From Caldilineaceae bacterium (lineage in GTDB: Bacteria > Chloroflexota > Anaerolineae > Caldilineales > Caldilineaceae), in the NCBI GenBank assembly GCA_014879855.1, contig JACSRH010000204.1:1-28192 (forward strand): a stretch of 28,192 bases of DNA. The letters are read 5' to 3'. The notes beneath the pieces were generated by a model. The model had not been told where the DNA came from. It searched no databases and saw only the letters and a list, made by a program, of their open reading frames with translations. Numbering within the stretch: the stretch's first letter is position 1; the number at the start of each line of letters is the position of its first letter. The position numbers and the translations under genes were made by a program. Shown one piece after another: positions 1-6,800 of the stretch.

Positions 1-83
1 TCTTAACGCAAAGGCGCGGAGAAGCAGAGGCGCAAAGGCGTTTTCATGTTCGATTGTGCGCCGCAGGGGCATAGACACTGTTT
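1..83. repeat. Dispersed repeat, copy A (inverted relative to copy B at 3714-3796)
   Basis: This edge sequence is built from degenerate GCAAAGGCGC / GCAGAGGCGC words. It aligns with the reverse complement of 3714-3796: bases 1-16 match without a mismatch and about 67 of the first 76 positions agree by hand alignment. It starts at the window edge, so it may extend further left. It ends just before the stop codon of the membrane-protein gene. Similar AACGCAAAGGCGCAGAG-type dispersed repeats are known in several large environmental genomes (from memory); no coding function is apparent. Confidence 0.8.
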
Positions 84-95
84 TCAAATTCGTTT

Positions 96-1142
96 CTAGA
101 GCACCTGGCCCAATGCCATCGCGCTCAGCAACATTGCCAGCAACCACAGCGGCTGCATCCGCCGTCCCACCGGGCGCCCTTGCACGATCGCAAGCCAGGT
201 CGGCAGCAAGAGCAAGACAACGCCAGCCAGCCAGAGCGGCGCCTGCGCCAGGATCAGCAGCGCACAAATTGCCAGTTCACCACTTGCCAGCAGCAGCATG
301 GCGATGGCGTCGTGTTGATCGGCCAGGATGCGCGTTTCGCCCCAGTGATGCAGCACCCACATTGCCACAAGCACGCCGGAGACGCCCCACATCAGCTCTG
401 CGGCTGTCGGCGCCAGCTGTTGCATGATCAGCAGCCACGGCAACCCGATGCTCATGAGACTACCGAGCACAACAGGAACATCCTGCAATGTGTGACGCGC
501 CGTCCACCCCAACAGGGTGACGACCACTGCAATCACGGTCAGCGCCAGCGCATCCATGCCCAGCACAGCAGCCACCAACAACGCCAGCAGGATGGCCGGG
601 ATGCCAGCACGAAAGACCAGCGGCCATAGATCCTGATGGTCATTGGAGAAGACGCGCGCCGCGGGCGATCCTGGCTGGAGATAGGGCAGCCAGACCTGCT
701 GACGCAGTGTGCGCGGCGAGAGCGGCAACAGGTGGGCGCGGCCACCAGCCAGCCGCCACACACTCCCCCACAGCACATCGACCAAAATCAGCGCCAGCGT
801 CAGCGCGCGCCAGTCGATCCCTTCCAGCGTAACGCCCGCCGCCAGTGCACCCGCTATCCCAGCCCACAACGCGGCCGGTCGCCAGAAGGAGTGATCGACC
901 CAGGTCTGGGCATTAACCAGCCCAGACGCCATGATATCCTCCGTGGCCGGGCGTGCAGCCCCAGGGCGCCAGTGCACCCCCAGGCGTCCGGCTGCCATTC
1001 GCTCCGAAGTGGACGCCGCGCCGCTGGGTTTTGTCATCGCCGCATCTGTCATCGCCGCATCTGTCACTGCCGCATCTGTCACTGCCGCATCTGTCATTGC
1101 CGCATCTGTCATTGCCGCATCTGTCATTGCCAATTCTCTCAT
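96..1142 (-). CDS. Polytopic membrane protein of unknown function with an N-terminal (MTDAA)n repeat
   Basis: I do not recognise this 348-residue protein. The first 35 or so residues are a pentapeptide repeat, M/V-T-D-A-A, followed by a short polar stretch. The body then has roughly seven to eight hydrophobic helices (for example around LWAGIAGALAAGVTL, IPAILLALLVAAVLGM, LTVIAVVVTLLGW and a dense run of helices to the C-terminus), so it is an integral inner-membrane protein. No catalytic motif is visible. The start is ambiguous because each repeat unit begins with an in-frame ATG or GTG. The ATG at 1127 has a weak GAGAG about 8 nt upstream, while the ATG at 1142 has no obvious ribosome-binding site. 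Starts at MTKPSG or MASGL are also possible. An extended -10 promoter lies about 100 bp upstream. The neighbouring oxidoreductase gene is 331 bp away, so the gene is probably transcribed alone. Confidence 0.7.
   Translation of the reverse strand: MRELAMTDAAMTDAAMTDAAVTDAAVTDAAMTDAAMTKPSGAASTSERMAAGRLGVHWRPGAARPATEDIMASGLVNAQTWVDHSFWRPAALWAGIAGALAAGVTLEGIDWRALTLALILVDVLWGSVWRLAGGRAHLLPLSPRTLRQQVWLPYLQPGSPAARVFSNDHQDLWPLVFRAGIPAILLALLVAAVLGMDALALTVIAVVVTLLGWTARHTLQDVPVVLGSLMSIGLPWLLIMQQLAPTAAELMWGVSGVLVAMWVLHHWGETRILADQHDAIAMLLLASGELAICALLILAQAPLWLAGVVLLLLPTWLAIVQGRPVGRRMQPLWLLAMLLSAMALGQVL
1033..1137 (-). repeat. 15-bp tandem repeat, 7 units, in-frame at the N-terminus of the membrane-protein gene
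   Basis: Seven head-to-tail 15-bp units (plus-strand consensus GTCAYYGCCGCATCT) run without gaps; the last is degenerate (CAATTCT end). The units differ by silent or start-codon changes in blocks: two with ATC, two with ACT, then three with ATT. On the coding strand every unit reads ATG or GTG followed by ACAGATGCGGC, so the array is a ladder of potential in-frame start codons. Confidence 0.93.
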
Positions 1143-1473
1143 CGCCCATCAGCGTGCTTCGTAACGATGCAGGCGGAATAGAAATTTGCACACACCAATC
1201 ATCTGCTCCGCTGTGGGGCAGGCATTTGGACGATTGATTATACCAGATGGCAAGGAGTGGACAGAATCAACAAAAGAACACGGGTCGCGTCCCAGAAATT
1301 TGGCGGGAATCCAGGTGGGTGTGAAAGCGAAGGGTGTTCGCCCCAACGCTCGCTGAGCAGGAGGCAGCGAAGTGCACACTGGCGTGCGCGCCTCTGCGAC
1401 TTCAATGCGCGCCCACTTGTTTCATCCGAGCCTGAACAACGGCTTTGAATCACACTCATCGTTTACACAACCG
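1143..1473. other. 331-bp intergenic region
   Basis: No credible gene is seen. The region carries the promoter for the leftward membrane-protein gene near 1237-1245 and its roughly 100-nt leader. The part next to the oxidoreductase stop (about 1300-1473) has no clear terminator hairpin with a T-tract on the minus strand. Confidence 0.6.
1237..1245 (-). promoter_or_regulatory. Extended -10 promoter for the leftward membrane-protein gene
   Basis: Read on the minus strand the sequence is TGGTATAAT, a perfect -10 hexamer with the extended TGn element. No good -35 is present at 16-18 bp, which is typical of extended -10 promoters. The start codons lie about 95-110 bp downstream. Confidence 0.5.
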
Positions 1474-2547
1474 CTACCGATCGGGCGGAATGGCCGCGTT
1501 CTGCCAATGTTGGAGTGAGTGCTTTGCCGCCAGCACCGCCAGTACTGCGCGCCGATCGTCAAAGGGCGTTGCCAGCGGCGCCTCGCCCACCCGCATTGCC
1601 GCCAAAAAGCGTGCAACCGATGCCCGGTATGGATCGATCATTTCAAGCTCCAATGCCTGCATTTGTTCGCCACGGTGCAATGACAGATGGCTCGTCGTGC
1701 TGCCGGGCATGATATTAATGGCGTACAGGGCGCCTGTGCTGCCAAAGACGGTGACGCGCGTCGCGGCATGGGGCAGCACAAACGAATCGTGCAACACTGC
1801 CGGCAAGCCATTGCGCAGCCGCAGCACGCTCAGCACATCCTCTTCGACTTCGCTGCCGAGGAGATTTTGCAGCGCATGGGCGTGAATTTCCGCAGGGGAG
1901 CTTAACAAAAGAAACGCAAGTAGATCGATATCATGCAGGCAACGCTCCCACAGCACACCGCCAAAGGGTCTCTGCACGCGCCAGGTTTGCCGGTCCAGCG
2001 GCAGCGCTGCGGTGTTATCGATGCGGATGCCAAGCACTTCGCCGATGGTTTCTGCATGCAGTTGCTGGCGCAGATGGCGCATGACGCCAGTTGCCCGCCA
2101 GGTGTAGTTCAACGCTATCACCAACCCGCGATGATGCGCCATCTGTTCCAGGTCCTGGCACGCTTGCGGATCAATGGACAGAGGCGGCTCACACAGGACG
2201 TGCTTGCCCGCCAGCAGCGCCGCGCGCACCGTTTCAGCGTGATGGCGCGGATGGTTGCCAACATAGACGCAGCGAATCTCGCGCCGCGCCAGCAGCGCGT
2301 CCAAATCATCGCCCGCGTGGACAATGCCGTAGGCATCGGCAAAGCGCTGGGCAAGGCGCGCGTTGTGGCTGTACAAGGCAGCCACATAGGCGCCGGCTAC
2401 ATCGCTCCCGCCGATCGCGGGCGGTTGCCCCCAGATCGCGTCGAGCATCCAGCGCGCCGCCACTGCGCTGGCGCCCGCGACAAGGAAGCCAACCGAGCGG
2501 TCATCAATTTTGCGTAAGGTCAACCGGCGCAAGGGCGCGTCAGTCAT
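1474..2547 (-). CDS. Gfo/Idh/MocA-family oxidoreductase-like protein with a degenerate active site
   Basis: The protein (357 aa from the chosen start) has the two-domain layout of Gfo/Idh/MocA NAD(P)-dependent sugar dehydrogenases: an N-terminal Rossmann half (about residues 18-125) and a C-terminal substrate half carrying the family-typical GGVLWERCLHDIDLL segment (His205). Two family hallmarks are altered. The glycine-rich nucleotide loop reads AGASAVA instead of GxGxxG, and the EKP motif that carries the catalytic lysine reads CEPPLS (Glu120-Pro121-Pro122). It may therefore bind a sugar or nucleotide without normal dehydrogenase activity, or use another residue. I chose the ATG at 2547 because it overlaps the parB stop in the typical 8-nt ATGACTGA fashion and has GAGGAG just upstream; a start at 2595 would overlap parB by 56 bp. 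Translational coupling to parB is likely. The substrate is unknown. Confidence 0.85.
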   Translation of the reverse strand: MTDAPLRRLTLRKIDDRSVGFLVAGASAVAARWMLDAIWGQPPAIGGSDVAGAYVAALYSHNARLAQRFADAYGIVHAGDDLDALLARREIRCVYVGNHPRHHAETVRAALLAGKHVLCEPPLSIDPQACQDLEQMAHHRGLVIALNYTWRATGVMRHLRQQLHAETIGEVLGIRIDNTAALPLDRQTWRVQRPFGGVLWERCLHDIDLLAFLLLSSPAEIHAHALQNLLGSEVEEDVLSVLRLRNGLPAVLHDSFVLPHAATRVTVFGSTGALYAINIMPGSTTSHLSLHRGEQMQALELEMIDPYRASVARFLAAMRVGEAPLATPFDDRRAVLAVLAAKHSLQHWQNAAIPPDR

Positions 2548-3454
2548 GCTCCTCGCCTGCGATAAGTTGATAAAGCGAGTCGAGGTCGTCGTCATTGTAG
2601 AAATGCACTACCAGCTTGCCGGCGCCATCTTGATTGCGGTTCAGGCTTACCTTGGTGCCCAACGCCGCGCGGAAACGATCTTCCAGGTGTTGAAGATGAT
2701 GCTGCATTTCCGGATTTTCGGCCGTAGGCGCTGGTTCAGGGGGGGATGCACACAAGCGCCGCACCAGCGCCTCGGTCTGACGCACAGTCAGGTCACGTTT
2801 GGTGACTTCCGCCAGAGAGCGGCGGATGGCGGCGTGATTGGGCAGGCCGAGCAAGGCACGCGCATGGCCGGCCGTGATCACTTCGTCAATGACGGCCTGC
2901 TGCGCCTCGACAGGCAGTCCCAGCAGACGCACCGTATTGGCGATCACAGGGCGGCTTTTCCCCACGCGCGCGGCCACTTCGGCCTGGGTCAGGCCAAATT
3001 CCTCCATCAGCGCCTGGTAAGCCGCCGCCTCTTCGAGGGCGTTCAGATCCGCGCGCTGGACATTCTCGACAAGCGCCCACTCCATCAGTTGCTGCGGCGT
3101 TGCCTCGCGCACAATGACGGGAACCTCGTGCAGAGCGGCCAGCCGCGCGGCGCGCCAGCGGCGCTCGCCAGCGATCAGCCAGTAACGGCCCCGGTGGTCA
3201 GGCGCCGCCGTCACCACCAGCGGTTGAATGATGCCATGCGTGCGAATCGAAGCGGCGAGTTCGTCGAGCGCGGCCGAGTCAAACGTGGCGCGCGGCTGAT
3301 GGGGATTGGGCAGCAGCAGGTCGATGCCCAGCATCTGCACGCCGCCGGCCTCTGCCTGCGCGACAACTTCCGGGCTGACAGGGGTGAGCGCGGTGTCCAT
3401 GATCAGGGCGCCCAGCCCACGCCCCAGCCCACGTTTTTTAGATTCAGCGGTCAT
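2540..3454 (-). CDS. parB: Chromosome-partitioning protein ParB (Spo0J/Noc family)
   Basis: This 304-residue protein is a standard-length ParB. It begins with the conserved lysine/arginine-rich RGLGRGLGALI segment. The ParB N-domain follows with the CTP-binding GERRWRAARLA motif (near residue 95) and the ENVQRADLNALEEA segment, then a helix-turn-helix (TQAEVAARVGKSRPVIANTVRLL) for parS recognition and a C-terminal dimerisation part after a proline-rich linker. ParB loads as a CTP-dependent clamp at parS near the origin and works with the ParA ATPase to segregate chromosomes. An AAGGAG ribosome-binding site sits 5 nt before the ATG. It is downstream of parA but separated from it by a 355-bp repeat-bearing gap, unlike the usual tight parAB pair. 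I did not find a parS site (TGTTNCACGTGNAACA) by eye in the window. Confidence 0.97.
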   Translation of the reverse strand: MTAESKKRGLGRGLGALIMDTALTPVSPEVVAQAEAGGVQMLGIDLLLPNPHQPRATFDSAALDELAASIRTHGIIQPLVVTAAPDHRGRYWLIAGERRWRAARLAALHEVPVIVREATPQQLMEWALVENVQRADLNALEEAAAYQALMEEFGLTQAEVAARVGKSRPVIANTVRLLGLPVEAQQAVIDEVITAGHARALLGLPNHAAIRRSLAEVTKRDLTVRQTEALVRRLCASPPEPAPTAENPEMQHHLQHLEDRFRAALGTKVSLNRNQDGAGKLVVHFYNDDDLDSLYQLIAGEEHD

Positions 3455-3568
3455 CGAGACTCCTTCTTGCGCCAGTGCAGTGCATTCAGGCCAGCAGGGC
3501 GCTCAGGTCAATCTCCAGGCTCCTGCAGGACGCCACCGCACCATGAAAATTTCTTTGCGCCTCTGAAA

Positions 3569-3722
3569 AACTGTTTGAAACGGCGTCTCTTTGACGCAGA
3601 GAGGCGCAAAGACGCAGAGGCGCGCAGAGAGAGATGCAAAGAAAACCGAGGGAGACCTGCGCTTTCTTCTCTGCGAACCTCTGCCTCTCTATGCGTCGAA
3701 ATTTGCCCTTTTCAAACAGCGT
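3569..3722. repeat. Imperfect inverted repeat (MITE/REP-like) between parA and parB
   Basis: The left arm begins CTGTTTGAAACGGCGTC and continues with GACGCAGAGAGGCGCAAAGACGCAGAGG. The right arm, read on the opposite strand, gives CGCTGTTTGAAAAGGGC and then GACGCATAGAGAGGCAGAGG. The arms are roughly 55 nt each around a centre of about 40 nt, so a transcript could fold into a long imperfect hairpin. There is no transposase gene. Confidence 0.7.
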
Positions 3723-3796
3723 CCATGCCCCTGCGGGACACAATCGAAAACGAAAATGCCTTTACGCCCCTGCTTCTCTGCGCCTTTGCGTTAAGA
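3714..3796. repeat. Dispersed repeat, copy B (inverted partner of copy A at 1-83)
   Basis: Reverse-complementing this stretch gives a sequence that starts with the same 16 bases as the window and stays about 88% identical over 76 nt, including a shared ATTGTG...CGCAGGGGCAT core. The two copies face each other and bracket parB, the oxidoreductase and the membrane-protein gene. Confidence 0.8.
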
Positions 3797-3809
3797 AACT
3801 ATTTTCAAA

Positions 3810-4622
3810 TCAGGCGCGCGGCTGTGACAACGAGACAATATCGGTGCGGACACCCTCCGCGCGCAGAATAAACTCCTGCGCCAGCGCTTGATAGGCCATG
3901 GCCCCCGCGCTCATAGGTGCATAGCTCAGGATCGTTTTGCCGTGGGAGGGCGCCTCGCTCAAGCGCACGTTACGCGGGATGATCGTTTGAAAAACCTCGT
4001 TGGGAAAGAAGCGGCGCACCTCCTCCACGACATCCTGACCCAAATTGGTGCGTGCATCATACATCGTGAGCACAACCCCGGCGATCTTCAGGTGTTCGTT
4101 CAGAATCTCGCGCACCTGACGGATGGTGTTGACGAGCAAGCTGAGGCCTTCCAGCGCCAGATATTCGCATTGCACAGGAATGATCACCCCGTGCGTGGCC
4201 GCGGTCAAGCCATTGATGGTGAGGAGTCCCAAGCTCGGTGGTTCATCGATAAAGATGTAGTCGTACTTTTCGGCAACAGGCGCCAAGCTGCGCGCCAGCA
4301 AGCGTTCGCGCGCCATGACGCCCGCCATCTCCACCTCGGCGCCCGCCAAATCGGTGCTGGATGGCAGCAGGTCGAGATTCATCCATTCGGTCAGGGTAAG
4401 CGCATCCTGGACAGGACGTCCATCAATGAGCACATCGTACAGGCTGGTCGTGAGCGTGCGCGGATTGACGCCCAGGCTGGTCGTGGCGTTGCTCTGCGGG
4501 TCAGTATCCACCAACAGGACGCGCCGTCCGGTCGCGGCCACGTAGGCGCCAAGATTGACTGCCGTCGTGGTTTTGGCGACGCCGCCTTTTTGATTGGCAA
4601 AGCAATAGATGCGCGCTGTCAT
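3810..4622 (-). CDS. parA: Chromosome-partitioning ATPase ParA (Soj/MinD superfamily)
   Basis: From the ATG at 4622 the product is 270 residues, normal for chromosomal ParA. It starts directly with the deviant Walker A segment NQKGGVAKTTTAVNL (signature Lys12, P-loop Lys17), followed by LLVDTDPQSNAT (Walker A'), the IIDxPP-type segment FIDEPPSLGLLTING (Walker B) and the C-terminal SEAPSHGKTILSYAP motif. ParA forms ATP-dependent dimers on the nucleoid and is stimulated by ParB to move origins apart. A longer frame back to 4694 exists, but it would overlap the sugar-kinase gene and adds 24 residues unlike ParA, so I rejected it. No strong ribosome-binding site precedes 4622. The stop of the pfkB-like gene lies 37 bp upstream, so the two are probably cotranscribed. 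Confidence 0.96.
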   Translation of the reverse strand: MTARIYCFANQKGGVAKTTTAVNLGAYVAATGRRVLLVDTDPQSNATTSLGVNPRTLTTSLYDVLIDGRPVQDALTLTEWMNLDLLPSSTDLAGAEVEMAGVMARERLLARSLAPVAEKYDYIFIDEPPSLGLLTINGLTAATHGVIIPVQCEYLALEGLSLLVNTIRQVREILNEHLKIAGVVLTMYDARTNLGQDVVEEVRRFFPNEVFQTIIPRNVRLSEAPSHGKTILSYAPMSAGAMAYQALAQEFILRAEGVRTDIVSLSQPRA

Positions 4623-4659
4623 AATAATGTGAATGCTGGGATGCGTGATGCGCCCCTCA

Positions 4660-5577
4660 TTAAAATTTCGACTGCTCCACCGGCTCCGGCTCAAATGGAT
4701 GAGCGTCCATGTAGCGCAGAATTTCTTCGCGTGTTGGCACGCCGGTTGTCCCCACGGATTCGACGCTCATGGAAGCGGCTACGTTGCCAAAGCGCGCCGC
4801 ATGCATCGGGTCGCCGGTCTCTTCCAGGCGGATCAGAAACGCGGTGGTGAAGATATCGCCGGCGCCGGTCGGGTCGACTTCCGTGGCCGGGCGCGGCGGA
4901 ATCTTGGTCTCGTGGACGCGACCGTCGGATTGACGCTGGAACACGGTCGAGCCGTCACGATATTCAGTGACGACGATCAGCGGCACATGCTCAAAAGCTG
5001 GCGCCAGACGCTCCCATTCGTAGTCAATGTCTTCCAGTGACAGGATCAGAGCATCCAGGTGCGGCAGAATCTGCTCGGCGCTCTCCCACTGCTTGCTGTG
5101 GACGCGCCCGCGCGCGTCCCACTGGCGCATCCATCCTTGCGGCACCGCGGCCACCACACTCGCCTCTGCAAACACAACTGGGACATCGCCTGCAATCTCA
5201 TCGGCGATGGGGCCAAGCAATACAATGTCAGGGCTGCGCATTTCATAAGGAATATCGACGGCGCTGATAGGGGGCGCGGGCGTGTAGCAATATTGTACGC
5301 GGCCGTGGGGGGTGTAGATATTGGCAAAGGTCGTCGTCGTCATCGAAGGCAGCACACACACCTGCGCTGACCGCGGCATTGTCGACAGATCAGTCTCCGG
5401 CGCGGCGCGCGTGATGACCGTTGGACGCCGGCCCAGGCGGTCGGCGACAACCGCGGCAAAGGTCACCGTTCCGCCAAGCCGGTAATGGTCGAAGTCGTGT
5501 TCGGTGATGAGGTCACGCGTCACATTTCCAATCAACAAGATGTCGACAGATGCTACAGGCGTCGAAGCGTCATTCAT
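4660..5577 (-). CDS. PfkB-family carbohydrate/nucleoside kinase
   Basis: This 305-residue protein has the ribokinase/PfkB fold signatures. There is an N-terminal substrate segment (LLIGNVTRDLI...YRLGGTVTFAAVVADRLG, residues about 13-49) with the conserved di-glycine, and the C-terminal signature DPTGAGD (residues 235-241) that forms the anion hole and supplies the catalytic base Asp241. The phosphate acceptor (sugar, nucleoside or another small molecule) cannot be assigned from sequence. The ATG at 5577 has AGGGGA 7 nt upstream, supporting this start. It sits between jag and parA, where many bacteria carry mnmE, mnmG and rsmG, and probably leads a pfkB-parA transcript. Confidence 0.9.
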   Translation of the reverse strand: MNDASTPVASVDILLIGNVTRDLITEHDFDHYRLGGTVTFAAVVADRLGRRPTVITRAAPETDLSTMPRSAQVCVLPSMTTTTFANIYTPHGRVQYCYTPAPPISAVDIPYEMRSPDIVLLGPIADEIAGDVPVVFAEASVVAAVPQGWMRQWDARGRVHSKQWESAEQILPHLDALILSLEDIDYEWERLAPAFEHVPLIVVTEYRDGSTVFQRQSDGRVHETKIPPRPATEVDPTGAGDIFTTAFLIRLEETGDPMHAARFGNVAASMSVESVGTTGVPTREEILRYMDAHPFEPEPVEQSKF

Positions 5578-5717
5578 GAACGATCCCCTGATTGGAGTCT
5601 ACAAGACGATGATTGCGGCGCTACCACAATACACCTATAGAAAATGACTCTACCATCCGCGAGCGGTTTGATCAAATGAGATCGGCGGTCGGGGGACTTC
5701 CACAGAGGGGGCGTGCT

Positions 5718-5742
5718 GGGGGCGTAAACGTTTTTCGCCCCC
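5718..5742. terminator. Hairpin between jag and the PfkB-type kinase gene
   Basis: GGGGGCG at 5718-5724 pairs perfectly with CGCCCCC at 5736-5742, and the AAA/TTT inside the loop can extend the stem. It lies 78 bp downstream of the jag stop (minus strand) and upstream of the kinase gene. There is no long T-tract after it on either strand, so termination is plausible but unproven. Confidence 0.4.
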
Positions 5743-5819
5743 CCAAACACAGGTCGGAACAACCCAAATCGAGGGTAAAGCCATGCAGCTTTGTCTGCCG
5801 GCGTCTGGATTGACTGACA

Positions 5820-6797
5820 CTACTTGTGCGGTAGGATCTGCACCTTGCGTCGCGTCCCTTCGCCAATGCTCTCGGTATAAACCTCTGCGTGATCGCGCAG
5901 TGTAAGATGGATGATACGGCGCTCATTCGCGGGCATCGGCTCAAGTGAAAGGGGGCGCCCACTCTGCGCGACCTGTTGGGCGGAGCGAAGCGCTAATTGC
6001 GAGAGATGGTCGAGGCGACGCTGGCGATAGCCTTCGACATCCACCACGATATTTTTCCACCGATGCAAACGCTGGTTGATCATGAGGCGCACAAGATACT
6101 GCATATTGCTGAGCGTATCCCCGCGCCGTCCGATCAATGGGCTTAAATCGCGGCCCTGCAGGTCGAGGAGAAGATAACGATGTTCGTTGTCGGCGTCCGG
6201 TTCGCGCCATTCGGCAATAACGTCTGCTTCAAATCCCATCAATTTGACGAGCTTATTGAGGAATTCTGTAGCGAGCGCCGCCAATTGTGCATCTTCTTCG
6301 GGCGTCGCGGGGGCCTCGCTTGATTCGGCGTCATCTTCGGACGCCGGCTTATCAGTTGTGGTCGCCGTCCGCGCGGAGACTGCCACAGCCGGTGGTGCGA
6401 CGAGAGACGCTTTGGCTTCTTCGGCTTCTTCTGCTTCTTCTGCTTCAACAGCGGTCTCATCTTCAGCCGCAATGGACGGTGTGGCGGCAGACGGTGTGGC
6501 GGCAGACGGTGTGGCGGCAGGCGGTGTGGCGGCAGGCGGTGTGGCGGCAGACGGTGTGGCGGCAGACGGTGTGGCGGCAGACGGTGTGGCGGCGGATGGC
6601 TTAGCAACTGAAGACGATGCAGGTCTGCGCCGCGTGATGCGCACTTGCGCCGGCTCGCTGCCGAGACCGAAAATTCCTCGGCTGCCCCGGCTGATCACTT
6701 CAATTTCAGCCGCGTCCGCGGTCAGACCTAACGCACGTAATCCTTCGGCAATCGCTTCGTCAACGCTCTTGCCCGTAAAGATGGACTCACCGGACAT
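5820..6797 (-). CDS. jag: Jag/KhpB (SpoIIIJ-associated) RNA-binding protein with KH and R3H domains
   Basis: The 325-residue product has three parts. An N-terminal Jag_N domain comes first (residues about 1-55: GKSVDEAIAEGLRALGL ... SRGSRGIFGLGSEPAQVRI). A long low-complexity linker follows, with an (ATPSA)8-type repeat and an acidic EEAEEAEEA stretch. The C-terminal KH domain contains LIGRRGDTLSNMQYL and a basic WKNIVVDVEGYR segment, and an R3H domain follows (NERRIIHLTLRDHAEVYTESIGEGTRRKV). Jag/KhpB proteins bind RNA and are linked to cell elongation and envelope control, and they almost always follow yidC. Here the ATG is 3 nt after the yidC stop, with a weak GGGAAAG ribosome-binding site inside the end of yidC, indicating translational coupling. 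The linker is unusually long and repeat-expanded for the family. Confidence 0.95.
   Translation of the reverse strand: MSGESIFTGKSVDEAIAEGLRALGLTADAAEIEVISRGSRGIFGLGSEPAQVRITRRRPASSSVAKPSAATPSAATPSAATPSAATPPAATPPAATPSAATPSAATPSIAAEDETAVEAEEAEEAEEAKASLVAPPAVAVSARTATTTDKPASEDDAESSEAPATPEEDAQLAALATEFLNKLVKLMGFEADVIAEWREPDADNEHRYLLLDLQGRDLSPLIGRRGDTLSNMQYLVRLMINQRLHRWKNIVVDVEGYRQRRLDHLSQLALRSAQQVAQSGRPLSLEPMPANERRIIHLTLRDHAEVYTESIGEGTRRKVQILPHK
6475..6594 (-). repeat. 15-bp tandem repeat, 8 units, coding the Ala/Thr/Pro linker of Jag
   Basis: Eight contiguous units of GACGGTGTGGCGGCA (plus-strand consensus); two central units have GGC instead of GAC, and the last ends GCG. On the coding strand they give Ala-Ala-Thr-Pro-Ser, with two Pro-for-Ser variants. 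The near-identity of units points to recent slippage expansion. Confidence 0.95.
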
Positions 6798-6800
6798 AGC

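Larger units (their letters stand above)
3455..3809. other. 355-bp repeat-rich gap between parA and parB
   Basis: No gene is supported here. The gap is dominated by two abutting repeat structures: an imperfect inverted repeat (about 3569-3722) and a copy of the dispersed repeat found at the left edge (3714-3796). The remaining 100 bp next to parB contain its ribosome-binding site but no clear promoter. Confidence 0.75.

Noticed and set aside
1033..1137. Array of 15-bp units considered as a CRISPR array
   Set aside because: The units are contiguous with no spacers, are shorter than CRISPR repeats, and stay in frame within a gene.
2510..3871. Long plus-strand open frame opposite parB
   Set aside because: It lies antisense to a clear parB and runs on through the palindromic repeat; the translation is Arg/Gln/His-rich without any domain, as expected for a mirror frame in GC-rich coding DNA.
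5613..5813. 66-codon plus-strand frame between jag and the kinase gene
   Set aside because: It has no convincing ribosome-binding site, spans the GC-rich hairpin and shows no recognisable protein pattern.
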